Assembly (NCBI GenBank): GCA_964454015.1 | Contig: CAYVQF010000023.1 | Coordinates: forward strand, 1 to 64,000 | Direction of reading: 5' to 3' | DNA from: CAYVQF01 sp964454015 | GTDB taxonomy: Bacteria; Myxococcota_A; Bradymonadia; UBA4248 | DNA: 64,000 nucleotides | Shown: in pieces, positions 37,196 to 46,212 of the stretch | Numbering within the stretch: position 1 is the stretch's first letter | Layout: every line of letters begins with the position of its first letter | Notes under the pieces: generated by a model | The model's database searches: none | What the model was told of the DNA's origin: nothing | The model's input: only the letters and a program-made list of their open reading frames with translations | Position numbers and translations under genes: made by a program

Positions 37196-38710
37196 ATGGC
37201 ACAAGAAGCTCCCCAACAAGCCCAACGTTACGAGCTGGTCTCGACCCTCGGGCGAGGCGGCATGGCCGAAGTCTTTCTCGGCTGGATGCACTCTGTCGGC
37301 GGTCTGCGCCGCAAAGTCGCCATCAAACGCATCCTCCCCGATCTGGCCCAAAAACAGAGCCAGCTCTTCGAGCAGATGTTCGTCGACGAGGCCCGCTTGG
37401 CCTTCCAACTCGAGCACGACAACATCGTCCGCGTCTACGACGTCGGCCAGAGCGCCAACACCTTCTTCATCGTCATGGAGTACGTCGAGGGCATGGACGT
37501 CAAGCGCGTCTATGAGAAGCTCGTCGAACGCCAGCGCCCCATGCCCCTCGACGTCGCCCTCTACCTCATGACCCAAGTCTGTAGTGGCCTGGCCTACGCC
37601 CACGGCATCACCGACGATGAGGGCAACCATCTCGGCCTCATCCACAACGACATCTCGCCCCCCAACATCCTCATCGGCCGCTATGGCGAAGTGAAGGTCG
37701 CCGACTTTGGCCTCTCCGATGCCGTCTCCAACGCCGTCGCTACCCCTGAAGGCATGATCAAAGGCAAGTTTGCCTACATCTCACCCGAAGGCACCCGCGA
37801 CCCCACCTCTATCACCCACAAATCGGACATCTTCTCCGTCGGCATCGTCCTCTGGGAGCTCCTCGCCGGGCAGCGCCTCTTCCAGCGCAACACCGACGTC
37901 GAGACCTTCCGCGCCGTCCAATCGGCCCTCATCCCCGACCTCCGCCGCATCCGCGGCGATGTCCCAGAAGACCTGGTCGAGATCATTCACCTCGCCCTCG
38001 CCCCTGACCCTGACCGGCGCTACGACTCCATGGAGCGCCTCTATGGCGACCTCCTGGGCTTCTCCGCCACCCACGGCATCCCCCTCAACCGCTACGCCCT
38101 CTGCCACCTCATCAATGATCTGGCCGACCACAAATGGACCGGCTTCTCGGGTGAACGCGTCTCAGAGGGCATGATCGCCGACCTCCAAAATGAAATCGAG
38201 GGCATGCTGCCGCCGGGGGTCGCCGCCCACCTCAAGACCTTCGTCACCGGCGTCTCCGTCGCCGATGACGTCGAAGACGCCTCGGGCGTGCAAGAAGACT
38301 GGGTCGCCGACGTCTTCGGTGAGGTCGGCTTTGGCGACGATGAAGACAACCTCACCTTCGGCGAAGACGACAGCGAGGACATCCCCGTCACCCATAACAG
38401 TGGGCCAAGCTCGCCCACCCTCAGCGAAAACAGTCAGCCCAGCGCCCCCCCCCGCGCCAGCGGCCCTTCCCTGCCCAGCGCACCGCGCTTCACCCCCACA
38501 CCAGGGCCAGGCCCCGGCCCCGCCATGGGCGGCTCGGGCCGCAGCCCACTCCCCACACCGCCCCCCGATCAGCCAGGCATGGTCACCGTCGCCAAGGCAG
38601 ACCTCGAAGCCGAGATTCGCAGCCGGGGACTGAACTACCTCATCTGGGGAGCCACCGCTGGCCTCACCATTGGCACCGCCATCGGTCTCCTCATCTCCTA
38701 TCTCCTCTGA
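37196..38710 (+). CDS. Ser/Thr protein kinase with non-RD catalytic loop, tail-anchored
   Basis: The protein is 504 residues. The kinase domain has LGRGGMAEVFLG, the Lys in VAIKRIL, the loop IHNDISPPN and DFGLSDA. The usual HRD is HND: the catalytic Asp is kept but the Arg that contacts the phosphorylated activation loop is Asn, so control by loop phosphorylation is unlikely. An acidic, Pro-rich linker precedes a C-terminal hydrophobic segment (about 482-504). No extracytoplasmic sensor is present. It stands 87 bases upstream of glmS on the same strand, and cotranscription is possible but not shown. Confidence 0.9.
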   Translation: MAQEAPQQAQRYELVSTLGRGGMAEVFLGWMHSVGGLRRKVAIKRILPDLAQKQSQLFEQMFVDEARLAFQLEHDNIVRVYDVGQSANTFFIVMEYVEGMDVKRVYEKLVERQRPMPLDVALYLMTQVCSGLAYAHGITDDEGNHLGLIHNDISPPNILIGRYGEVKVADFGLSDAVSNAVATPEGMIKGKFAYISPEGTRDPTSITHKSDIFSVGIVLWELLAGQRLFQRNTDVETFRAVQSALIPDLRRIRGDVPEDLVEIIHLALAPDPDRRYDSMERLYGDLLGFSATHGIPLNRYALCHLINDLADHKWTGFSGERVSEGMIADLQNEIEGMLPPGVAAHLKTFVTGVSVADDVEDASGVQEDWVADVFGEVGFGDDEDNLTFGEDDSEDIPVTHNSGPSSPTLSENSQPSAPPRASGPSLPSAPRFTPTPGPGPGPAMGGSGRSPLPTPPPDQPGMVTVAKADLEAEIRSRGLNYLIWGATAGLTIGTAIGLLISYLL

Positions 38711-38797
38711 CCCGCGACCCGCGCCACCCCGACGCCCCAGGCGCCAACCGAACCGGCCCACGGGCGTCAGGCCTCGGCCGAGCTCAGGAGCGACACT

Positions 38798-40615
38798 ATG
38801 TGCGGCATCATCGGTTACGTGGGCCACCAAGACTGTGTCCCTATCCTCCTCGACGGGCTGCGGCGTCTCGAGTACCGCGGCTACGACTCCGCCGGCATCG
38901 CATGCTGGACCGGCGACGACATCGCCATCCGCCGCGCCCAAGGCAAACTCATCCACCTGCAGCGCGTCATCGCCCCGGAAAACCTGCACAGCAACCTCGG
39001 CATGGGCCACACCCGCTGGGCCACCCATGGCCGCCCCAGTGAACAAAACGCCCACCCCCACCGTTGGGCCTCAGTGGCCCTGGTGCACAATGGCATCATC
39101 GAAAACTACCTGAGCCTACGCCACGCCCTCGAAGCCAGGGGACACCACTTCGACTCGGAGACGGACACGGAAATCGTCGCCCACCTCATCGGTGAGCGCG
39201 TCGAAGAAGGCCTCGACCTCCACACCGCCGTCCGCGCCGTCCTCCAGCAAATCCAGGGCTCCTATGCCTTGGTCGTCCTCAGCGCCAAAGAGCCCGATCG
39301 CCTCGTCATTGCCCGCCAACAGAGCCCCCTGGTCATCGCCCTGGGCCCAGGCGAGTCCTTCGCCGCCAGCGACATCCCAGCCATCCTGGGGCACAGCCGC
39401 GAGGTCCTCTTTCTCGAAGATGGCGAGAGCGCCATCCTCACCGCCGCCGGCGTCAGCCTCTTCGACCCCGAGGGCACCCCCATCGAGCGCCAGCCACGAC
39501 GCATCAACTGGGACCCCATCTCCGCAGAAAAACAAGGCTACAAGCACTTCATGCTCAAGGAAATCCACGAGCAACCCGACAAAATCATCGACACCCTCCG
39601 TGGACGCATCCTCCTCGACCAAGGCGACGTCAACCTCGACGGCCTCCACCTCCCCCACCCCATCCAGCGCATCCTCCTCGTCGCCTGCGGCACCAGCTAC
39701 CACGCAGCCCTGGTCGGCAAGTTCCTCATCGAGGCCCTGGCCCGTATCCCCGTCGACGTCGACGTCGCCAGCGAGTTCCGCTATCGCACCCCCTTGCTCG
39801 GTCCCCAACAACTCTTCGTCGCCATCTCCCAGTCTGGAGAGACCGCCGACACCCTGGCCGCCTTGCGCTTGGCCAAAGAAATGGGCGCTTTCACTCTGAG
39901 CGTCTGCAACGTCATGGAGGCCTCCATCCCCCGCGCCGCCCACGACACCCTCTACACCCGCGCCGATCCCGAAATCGGCGTCGCCTCTACCAAAGCCTTC
40001 ACCACCCAGCTCACGGCGCTCCTCCTCCTCGCCGTTCACCTCGGCCGCCGCAACGACGCCCTCGCCGCCGCCACCGCCAAATCACTCCTCGTCGACCTCC
40101 GCCGCGTCCCCGCCCTCATCGACAACGTCCTCGCCCAACAAGAGCACCTGCGCGCCATCGCCAAAGATTTCATGCACGCCCGCTCTTTCCTCTACCTCGG
40201 CCGCGGCGTGAACTACCCCATCGCCCTCGAAGGCGCCCTCAAACTCAAAGAAATCTCCTACATCCACGCCGAAGGCTACCCCGCCGGCGAGATGAAACAC
40301 GGCCCCATCGCCCTCATCGACGAGGACCTCCCCGTCGTGGTCATCGCCCCCCGCGGCCACACCTTCGACAAGGTCGCCTCCAATCTCCAAGAGGTCCGCG
40401 CCCGCGGCGGCCGCGTCATCGCCATCGTCACCGCCGACGATCCCCACCTGCGCGACCCCGACATCCGCCGCATCGAAATCCCCGACCTGCCAGACCACCT
40501 CCAGCCACTGCTCACCATCATCCCCTTGCAAATGCTCGCCTATCACATCGCAGACCTCAAAGGGACCGACATCGACCAACCCCGCAACCTCGCCAAAAGC
40601 GTCACCGTCGAGTGA
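38798..40615 (+). CDS. glmS: Glutamine--fructose-6-phosphate aminotransferase
   Basis: The protein is 605 residues. The N-terminal Cys2 of MCGIIGYVG is the nucleophile of the glutamine amidotransferase domain. LEYRGYDSAGIA follows. Two SIS domains hold GTSYHAALVGK, SQSGETADTL, GRGVNYPIALEGALKLKE and a final KSVTVE, the usual C-terminus. It makes glucosamine-6-phosphate, the first amino sugar for peptidoglycan and LPS. AGGAG lies seven bases before the ATG. I see no glmS-type ribozyme in the 87 bases upstream. Confidence 0.98.
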   Translation: MCGIIGYVGHQDCVPILLDGLRRLEYRGYDSAGIACWTGDDIAIRRAQGKLIHLQRVIAPENLHSNLGMGHTRWATHGRPSEQNAHPHRWASVALVHNGIIENYLSLRHALEARGHHFDSETDTEIVAHLIGERVEEGLDLHTAVRAVLQQIQGSYALVVLSAKEPDRLVIARQQSPLVIALGPGESFAASDIPAILGHSREVLFLEDGESAILTAAGVSLFDPEGTPIERQPRRINWDPISAEKQGYKHFMLKEIHEQPDKIIDTLRGRILLDQGDVNLDGLHLPHPIQRILLVACGTSYHAALVGKFLIEALARIPVDVDVASEFRYRTPLLGPQQLFVAISQSGETADTLAALRLAKEMGAFTLSVCNVMEASIPRAAHDTLYTRADPEIGVASTKAFTTQLTALLLLAVHLGRRNDALAAATAKSLLVDLRRVPALIDNVLAQQEHLRAIAKDFMHARSFLYLGRGVNYPIALEGALKLKEISYIHAEGYPAGEMKHGPIALIDEDLPVVVIAPRGHTFDKVASNLQEVRARGGRVIAIVTADDPHLRDPDIRRIEIPDLPDHLQPLLTIIPLQMLAYHIADLKGTDIDQPRNLAKSVTVE

Positions 40616-40813
40616 AGACCACCCCACCCCGCAACGCTCCTTTTTGTGCCACCCCCCTCGGGGCGTACCCCTGCCTCCTGCGCCCTCAACCACACGTCGA
40701 CCACCTAACACTTGCACCCGCCGCAGCAATCGTTGCATCTTGGGGAACATCCTCGCCGCGGCTGTGTCCAAGCCCCTGCGATGGCGCTCTGTCTCGCTTC
40801 TCCCCGTGGCCCC

Positions 40814-41419
40814 ATGGCTGACCAGCGCATGACCCCCGAGCAGGAAGAACGCCTGGTCCAGCTTCTCAAGAAGCGGGACGAAGCTGCTTTCCGCAAGCTT
40901 CTCCACCACTATCAGCATCGCGTCTACAACATCGCCTTCAGGATGTTGGGCAACACCCATGAAGCAGAAGATCTAGCGCAGGAGGTCTTCATCACCGTGT
41001 TCCGCTCCATCGACACCTTTCGCGGCGAGGCCATGCTCTCCACCTGGATCTATCGCATCGCCGTCAACCACGCCAAGAACCGCCTCAAGTATTTTGGCCG
41101 CCGCCGCCGCGAACGCACGCACTCCATCGACGACGTCGGCGAAGGGGCCCTCACCAACCCCATCGGCACCACCATCCCACAACCGGACCGCGTCTTGATG
41201 GGCAAGGAGCTCGAACAGGTCATCGCCAGAGCCATCGCCGCCCTGGAAGAGGAACACCGCATCCTCATCGTCTTGCGCGAGTTCGAAAACCTCTCCTATC
41301 AAGAGATCGCTGCCATCACTGGACTCGCCGACGGCACCGTCAAGAGCCGCCTGCACCGCGCCCGCCTCCACATCAAGGAAGCCATCGACGCTTATCGCGC
41401 CGGCCAACCCAACCACTGA
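40814..41419 (+). CDS. ECF-type RNA polymerase sigma factor (RpoE-like)
   Basis: The protein is 201 residues from ATG 40814. Region 2 is seen in LLHHYQHRVYNIAFRMLG and AEDLAQEVFITVFRSID. Region 4 is EEEHRILIVLREFENLSY, QEIAAITGLADGTVKSRLHR. It is paired with a zinc-finger anti-sigma gene 25 bases downstream. The start is not certain (40829 is also possible, and no strong ribosome site is seen). The downstream genes suggest an envelope-stress role. Confidence 0.9.
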   Translation: MADQRMTPEQEERLVQLLKKRDEAAFRKLLHHYQHRVYNIAFRMLGNTHEAEDLAQEVFITVFRSIDTFRGEAMLSTWIYRIAVNHAKNRLKYFGRRRRERTHSIDDVGEGALTNPIGTTIPQPDRVLMGKELEQVIARAIAALEEEHRILIVLREFENLSYQEIAAITGLADGTVKSRLHRARLHIKEAIDAYRAGQPNH

Positions 41420-41444
41420 AGAACTCGTCAAGGATGGCCACCCC

Positions 41445-42137
41445 ATGACCACTCCCACGTCCCCCCACATCCAAGATCAATTCAGTGACTTCGTCGACGG
41501 CGAGCTCAGCCCCGAGCAAAACGAGGCCTTTCAGCAGCACCTCGACCACTGCCCGACCTGTGAGGCCGAGTTCGCCGCTTTCAAAGACTCCGTCGAGCTC
41601 CTCCGCGGCCTCGACGAACGACCGGCGCCGCCCGATTTCGCGCGCGCCGTCACCACCTCCATCCACCACCAGTCCAAAGGGCGCTTCTTCCGCGAATGGT
41701 GGCTCTTCGGCCTGCGCATCCCCCAAGAAGTCATCGTGGCGATCCTCTTCCTCATCGGCCTCGGCGCCCTCTTCTTCTTGACCCAACAGCAGCGCGGCTA
41801 CGCTGTCATCACCGACGCCCCCGCGACCCAAGCCGCCAAAGACCATCCCCTGCAGCCCAGCGACAATCAGGCGGCCCTCGGCGCTGCCTCGGAGATCTGG
41901 CTCGTCACCGTTCCCAGTAAAAAATCCCTCCGCCAACTCAGCACCCGACTGCGGGACCAAGGGATCTCGGTGCGCGCCGATGGCACCTCGCCCCATGGCG
42001 CCATCCTCATCGATGTCCCGCAGGGGCGCTTTGCCGAGCTGGCACAACTCCTCCGCACCATGAGCATCAGCGACCCGCGCTTCGACACTGAGCCCACCCA
42101 CCCACTCACCTTGCGCGTCCAAGTCACGCCCGACTAG
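41445..42137 (+). CDS. Membrane anti-sigma factor with zinc-finger domain
   Basis: The protein is 230 residues. The zf-HC2 motif is in QQHLDHCPTCEAEF (HxxxCxxC, about 30-40). One transmembrane segment (about 97-117, VIVAILFLIGLGALFFL) leads to an extracytoplasmic domain of about 110 residues with a ferredoxin-like pattern (IWLVTVPSKKSLRQLSTRL and GAILIDVPQGRFAEL), the sort of domain that could sense an envelope signal. It is the partner of the ECF factor upstream. Confidence 0.88.
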   Translation: MTTPTSPHIQDQFSDFVDGELSPEQNEAFQQHLDHCPTCEAEFAAFKDSVELLRGLDERPAPPDFARAVTTSIHHQSKGRFFREWWLFGLRIPQEVIVAILFLIGLGALFFLTQQQRGYAVITDAPATQAAKDHPLQPSDNQAALGAASEIWLVTVPSKKSLRQLSTRLRDQGISVRADGTSPHGAILIDVPQGRFAELAQLLRTMSISDPRFDTEPTHPLTLRVQVTPD

Positions 42138-42293
42138 TGGCCACCATTTGACCGGCCGTTGTCGCCACGCCCAGCCTGAGTTATGGTGGATGGCGTTGCG
42201 CTGAACGGCAACCGCACCTGTCCGTGACGACCCTCGTCGCCGCCAGGCTCGCATACCCAAAAACCAGCAATGTCCGCACTAGGGAGTTTCAGA

Positions 42294-42749
42294 ATGACCA
42301 CCGGCTTGTCTCGTGATCAGGTTTTGGCCGCCTTGGAGAGTTGCTTCGATTACTACTCGGCCCGCGCCGTCCTCGCCAATTTCTTGCGCGGACATGGGGT
42401 CATCGAAGCTGACCCCTTCGCCCTCGAGATCATCCACACCCTCATGGTGGAGCTCGAAAAAGAAGGCGATCGCGGCAGCAAAGCGACGGCCATGCTCCGC
42501 CGGATGCTCGGTGAAGAGAGCCCTGCGCCCATCGCCGTGGAGCCCCCCAGCCCCATCGAAGCACCCGTCGAGCCGCCACCTGCGGTCTTCGACTTCGCCC
42601 CCAGCGCTGAAATCGTCGAGGTCCCTGAGCCCGTCGCCGTGGAAACCCCCAGCGAGGGTGAAGACGACGCCGCCGATGACAGCCAAGAGAGCGATGACAG
42701 CGGCGAGAGCAAAGGCGGTCGCCAGGGACGCAAGAAAGACAAGAAGTAG
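42294..42749 (+). CDS. Hypothetical acidic-tailed protein
   Basis: The protein is 151 residues. The N-terminal 70 residues form a helical domain (SRDQVLAALESCFDYYSARA and ALEIIHTLMVELEKEG). The remainder is Pro/Glu/Val-rich and acidic, ending in a Lys-rich tail (KKDKK). It looks like a small cytoplasmic DNA- or protein-binding module with a disordered tail, but I recognise no family. ATG 42294 has AGGGAG eight bases upstream. ATG 42270 lacks such a site. Confidence 0.6.
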   Translation: MTTGLSRDQVLAALESCFDYYSARAVLANFLRGHGVIEADPFALEIIHTLMVELEKEGDRGSKATAMLRRMLGEESPAPIAVEPPSPIEAPVEPPPAVFDFAPSAEIVEVPEPVAVETPSEGEDDAADDSQESDDSGESKGGRQGRKKDKK

Positions 42750-42794
42750 CCTTTCTCAATTCTCCCAGGTCCCTGCACAACGCGGAGTGACGCC

Positions 42795-43202
42795 ATGCAA
42801 TTGCCTCAACTCAAAGCGCTACTAGAAATCCTCATGGCCGCCGCTGCCGTCGACGGGCACACGGACGTTCAGGAGACGACGGCCATACGCAAGGCCCTGG
42901 ACGAGGTGGCCAAAGGCGACATGAGCATCCGCACGGAGCTCGAGTCCCACCAGTGGGCCTTCGAGCTCGAGAACTTCAAGCTCGAAGCCAGCATCAAGGC
43001 CCTCGGCAAGGTCACCCCGGCCGAGCGCCGCTTCATCATCGCCCTCCTCGAGGGCGTCGAAGAAGCCGATGGCGTCATCGACCTCGCTGAAGCCGAGTTC
43101 ATCCGCCGGGTCGCCACAGCCCTGGGTGCCACCCCCGACGAGGTCGCGCATCTCACCGTCGAAATCATCGACCAACAGCCACCTCCGGTCCCCCAGCCAT
43201 GA
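42795..43202 (+). CDS. TerB-like protein
   Basis: The protein is 135 residues. It has the all-helical TerB pattern: LLEILMAAAAVDGHTDVQET with Asp/Glu metal ligands at the first helix pair, and a repeat in KVTPAERRFIIALL...EADGVIDLAEAEFIRRV. TerB-type domains bind calcium-like metals and are tied to tellurite/stress phenotypes or to membrane signalling. GGAG lies seven bases before the ATG. It sits between the hypothetical gene and a lipoprotein gene in the same run. Confidence 0.8.
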   Translation: MQLPQLKALLEILMAAAAVDGHTDVQETTAIRKALDEVAKGDMSIRTELESHQWAFELENFKLEASIKALGKVTPAERRFIIALLEGVEEADGVIDLAEAEFIRRVATALGATPDEVAHLTVEIIDQQPPPVPQP

Positions 43203-43312
43203 GCCCGCCGCCAAGCAGCGCTTCGCGACCTCACCCCGCACGCGGCCAGGTGCGCCCCCTGCTCGGGCACCTGCCGCCAGGGCCCCATCGTCCTGCCAAC
43301 CAGGAGTCTACG

Positions 43313-43789
43313 TTGCATTCACGCCTCCGCCTCACCCAGACACTGGCCTTCGCCCTCGTCCTCACGGCGCTGCTCTCACTCAGCACCGCTTGCAATCAAG
43401 AGCCAACACCTAGCCTGCCAGGGAAAGCCAAGGCCGCGGCGCCCGAGACGCCCCAGGCAAACCCACCCGCCCTCAGCCCCCGCCCAGCCGACGCACCGGT
43501 GGACGCCGCCATCATCGCCCTCCACCTCCAGAACATGATCACCATTGGGCGCTCCACCCTCGGCTTCTGTGATGAGCAGGTCGCCGACCTCAAGCTCTAC
43601 CTCGAGCTCGCCGACGCAGACTTCACAAACGCTCGCGACATGGCCTTCGCCCCTGCCGAACGGGAAAAACTCGCCCTCCTCTATCGGGAAGTCGGCACCG
43701 TCGCCGGCCGATGTCTCCAGGTTCAGGGTGGGCGAGAAATCAGCGAGCGCCTGCTCCGCCAGGTCTCGCCCCTGACCCAATCCCCATGA
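43313..43789 (+). CDS. Small lipoprotein with TTG start
   Basis: The protein is 158 residues. The start is TTG at 43313, with AGGAG (43302-43306) six bases upstream. The upstream in-frame sequence from 43199 overlaps the TerB stop, is Pro/Arg-rich and lacks a signal peptide. The signal segment ends LSLSTAC, a lipobox. A Pro/Ala-rich linker precedes a helical domain (about 60-155) with two Cys (GFCDEQV and GRCLQVQ) that may be disulfide bonded. It has no known family. Confidence 0.65.
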   Translation: MHSRLRLTQTLAFALVLTALLSLSTACNQEPTPSLPGKAKAAAPETPQANPPALSPRPADAPVDAAIIALHLQNMITIGRSTLGFCDEQVADLKLYLELADADFTNARDMAFAPAEREKLALLYREVGTVAGRCLQVQGGREISERLLRQVSPLTQSP

Positions 43790-43845
43790 AATTGACCTAT
43801 CACGGACGCCGCATACGCTGAAGCGGGATCACGTGCGTCACCTCT

Positions 43846-45783
43846 GTGACCACGCCATCCCGTTCCCCTATGAGGTGTTCCATGGTCGCTGGGTGCACAA
43901 CCTCTCTCCTCTCCATCCTTGGGCTCGTCCTGTGCCTCGGCGCTTGCTCCAGTCGCCATGACGCCGACCGCCAACTCGCCGCCTCTTACCCACGCGATCT
44001 GGGTCAGCTCGCGGCCAAGCTCCCCCAGGAGGCCATGGCGCGCCTCCCAGAGATCGACGCCCTCATCAGCGCGGCCTACGCGCATCACGGGCCCATCGCC
44101 GACATGGACCTGCGCTTCCGCGCCATCGTCGCGGCCCTCGTCAGCGACACGGCGCGCCAGGGGCAGCTCGCCAACCTCCAGGGCCTGACCCCGGCTGGCG
44201 CCATCCTCTACCAGCGCCTCGCCCTCGCCCACCTAGACGCCTTGTGGCCCGAGGACTATCACCTCACCTTCATCGGCCAAAGCCTGGAGCAGCTCGCCGC
44301 GCGGCCTGTCGCTGAAACGGTGCTCACCCTCGACGCCGCCGAGCGCACGGCCCTCGACGCGTGGATCCAAGGCAACCACAACCTGGTGGCGGCCCAAGAG
44401 GACCCCGTCGCGTTCTTGCTAGACGCCCCAGATGGCCCCATCCCCGACTTCTGCCGCCGCTTTCGCGCCCTGCAGGATGAACGCGCCGAGCGCGCTGCCC
44501 TGGCGGTCCGCCTCGACCTCGCCCTCATCGATGCGCTCTTGGGCTACGCCCACGACCTCAGCCTGGCCAATCTGCACGATATTCCCCATCAGGTCCGCGC
44601 CAACCAAGGGGACGAACGCCTCTTGCGAGAGCGTCTGTGGGCGGTCCTCGACGCCTTCCTCATCCTCCCTGAGGAGAGTCTCGACCGTCTCCAGCCCACT
44701 TACGACCAGTATGGGCGCCTCAAAACGGCCCTGGCGCGCTATCGGGAGATCGCCGACCAGGGCGGCTGGGCGACCCTGCGTCCCAAGAGGCTCCCCCTGC
44801 GGCGCGGCGACCGCGGCGATGATGTCAAAGCGCTGCAACAACGCCTCGAGCAGGAAGGCTACGGCCACGACCTGGGCAGCGGGGTCTTTGACGCCGCCAC
44901 CGCCGAAGCCGTGAAGCGCTACCAGCGCACCCACCAGTTCCGCGACAATGGCAACGTCGATAGCCGCGAGCTGGCGAGCCTGAACCGCAGTGTTTACGAG
45001 CGCATCGCCCAGATCGAGGTCACCATGGCGCGCTGGCGCATGACCCGTGTCGCCAATGACAGCTACTACCTGCTGGTCAACCTCCCCGACTTCCACGGCG
45101 AGCTGTGGGCCGATGGCCGGCTCCTGCATCGCTTCCCCGTCATGGTCGGGGCGGCCTCGCGCTACCGCTCGGAAGAGCGCGGCGACTATATCTACCGCGA
45201 CGCCACCCCCTTGCTCTCATCGGCCATCAACGCCGTGGTCTACAACCCCTATTGGAATGTCCCCACGCGCATCAAACGCAGCCTCGACCTCAACCTCCAG
45301 AAGGACCCCAACTGGTACGAGAACAACGGCTACGAGGTCTTCCGCTCGTCGGGTCGGGTGGAGCGCGTGCGCCAGAAGCCGGGGCCAAACAACGCCCTCG
45401 GCCAGGTGAAAATTCTCTTTCCCAACCGTGAGGACGTCTATCTCCATGACACGCCCAAGCGCGCCCTCTTTCGCCACCCCATGCGCGCCTTCAGCCACGG
45501 CTGCATTCGCGTCCATGAGCCGCTGCACCTGGCCAGGCTGCTCCTCGAGCGCGATGGACGCCGAGATCTCGACAAGAGAATCGCCCAGGCGCTGGCCAGC
45601 GATCGCGACGATTGGTTGAACCTGCAGAGCCCTGTCCCCATTCACATCGAATATTTCGTCGTCCGCGTCGACGACGAGGGGCAAGTCCACTTCAACGCCG
45701 ATCTCTACCGCCATGACGCGCCCCTGCGCGCCCAGCGCCTGGCCCGTCTGGGCCAAGCCGCGGACGATGACGACGAACTATGA
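43846..45783 (+). CDS. L,D-transpeptidase, YcbB/LdtD-like lipoprotein
   Basis: The protein is 645 residues. It starts with a lipoprotein-type signal (LVLCLGACSS). A long helical N-terminal region is followed by a peptidoglycan-binding domain (RRGDRGDDVKALQQRLEQEG, about 320-380) and the YkuD catalytic domain, with VVYNPYWNVPTRI and the active-site motif SHGCIRV. The arrangement matches YcbB, which makes 3-3 cross-links in peptidoglycan. Starts at 43846 (GTG), 43870 or 43882 are all possible, and I keep the longest. It is convergent with ruvX (six-base overlap). Confidence 0.9.
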   Translation: MTTPSRSPMRCSMVAGCTTSLLSILGLVLCLGACSSRHDADRQLAASYPRDLGQLAAKLPQEAMARLPEIDALISAAYAHHGPIADMDLRFRAIVAALVSDTARQGQLANLQGLTPAGAILYQRLALAHLDALWPEDYHLTFIGQSLEQLAARPVAETVLTLDAAERTALDAWIQGNHNLVAAQEDPVAFLLDAPDGPIPDFCRRFRALQDERAERAALAVRLDLALIDALLGYAHDLSLANLHDIPHQVRANQGDERLLRERLWAVLDAFLILPEESLDRLQPTYDQYGRLKTALARYREIADQGGWATLRPKRLPLRRGDRGDDVKALQQRLEQEGYGHDLGSGVFDAATAEAVKRYQRTHQFRDNGNVDSRELASLNRSVYERIAQIEVTMARWRMTRVANDSYYLLVNLPDFHGELWADGRLLHRFPVMVGAASRYRSEERGDYIYRDATPLLSSAINAVVYNPYWNVPTRIKRSLDLNLQKDPNWYENNGYEVFRSSGRVERVRQKPGPNNALGQVKILFPNREDVYLHDTPKRALFRHPMRAFSHGCIRVHEPLHLARLLLERDGRRDLDKRIAQALASDRDDWLNLQSPVPIHIEYFVVRVDDEGQVHFNADLYRHDAPLRAQRLARLGQAADDDDEL

Positions 45784-46212
45784 GCGCCCCTGCGGCGAGC
45801 CCAGGTAAGCCTGGAGGATCAAGGCAGCCGCCACGGAATCCACCGTGTCCTTGCGCTTGCGCCGCGAGACGTTGCCCTCCAGCAAGGCGCGCTCCGCCGC
45901 CACCGTGGTCAAGCGCTCATCCCATTCGATGACGGGGCAGCTCCCGATCACCGCGGCGACCTTGCGCAGCCACTGCCGCGTGCGCCGCGCCGCAGGCCCT
46001 TCCCGGCCGTCGAGCTGCAAAGGCATGCCCACCACCAGCGCCACTGGGGCGTAACGCTGAAAGAGCGCGTCCAGGGCGATACAGGAAGCCTCGGCGTCGC
46101 TCGCCACGATGGCGGGGAGTACCTGGGCCGTCAATCCGAGAGGATCGCTCACGGCAACGCCGATACGCTGGGTGCCAATGTCCAAGCACAGCACGCGCTT
46201 GCTGTCCGTCAT
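45778..46212 (-). CDS. ruvX: Putative pre-16S rRNA nuclease / Holliday junction resolvase-like
   Basis: The protein is 144 residues. The RNase H-like fold is clear: VLCLDIGTQRIGVAVSDPLG, then ALVVGMPLQLDGREGPAA, EWDERLTTVAAER and KDTVDSVAAALILQAYL. The Asp residues in CLDIGT, the DER segment and DSVAA form the usual acidic site. In E. coli this protein (YqgF) trims the 5' end of 16S rRNA. It overlaps the gene upstream by four bases (ATGA). Confidence 0.93.
   Translation of the reverse strand: MTDSKRVLCLDIGTQRIGVAVSDPLGLTAQVLPAIVASDAEASCIALDALFQRYAPVALVVGMPLQLDGREGPAARRTRQWLRKVAAVIGSCPVIEWDERLTTVAAERALLEGNVSRRKRKDTVDSVAAALILQAYLGSPQGRS

Noticed and set aside
40616..40813. Possible small RNA or glmS-linked regulatory RNA between glmS and the ECF gene
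   Set aside because: There is no stable hairpin series or conserved ribozyme core and no T-run. It is left as plain intergenic sequence.
43199..43312. ATG start of the small lipoprotein overlapping the TerB stop
   Set aside because: The 38 extra residues are Pro/Arg-rich and would bury the signal peptide. TTG 43313 has a good AGGAG and gives a proper lipobox.
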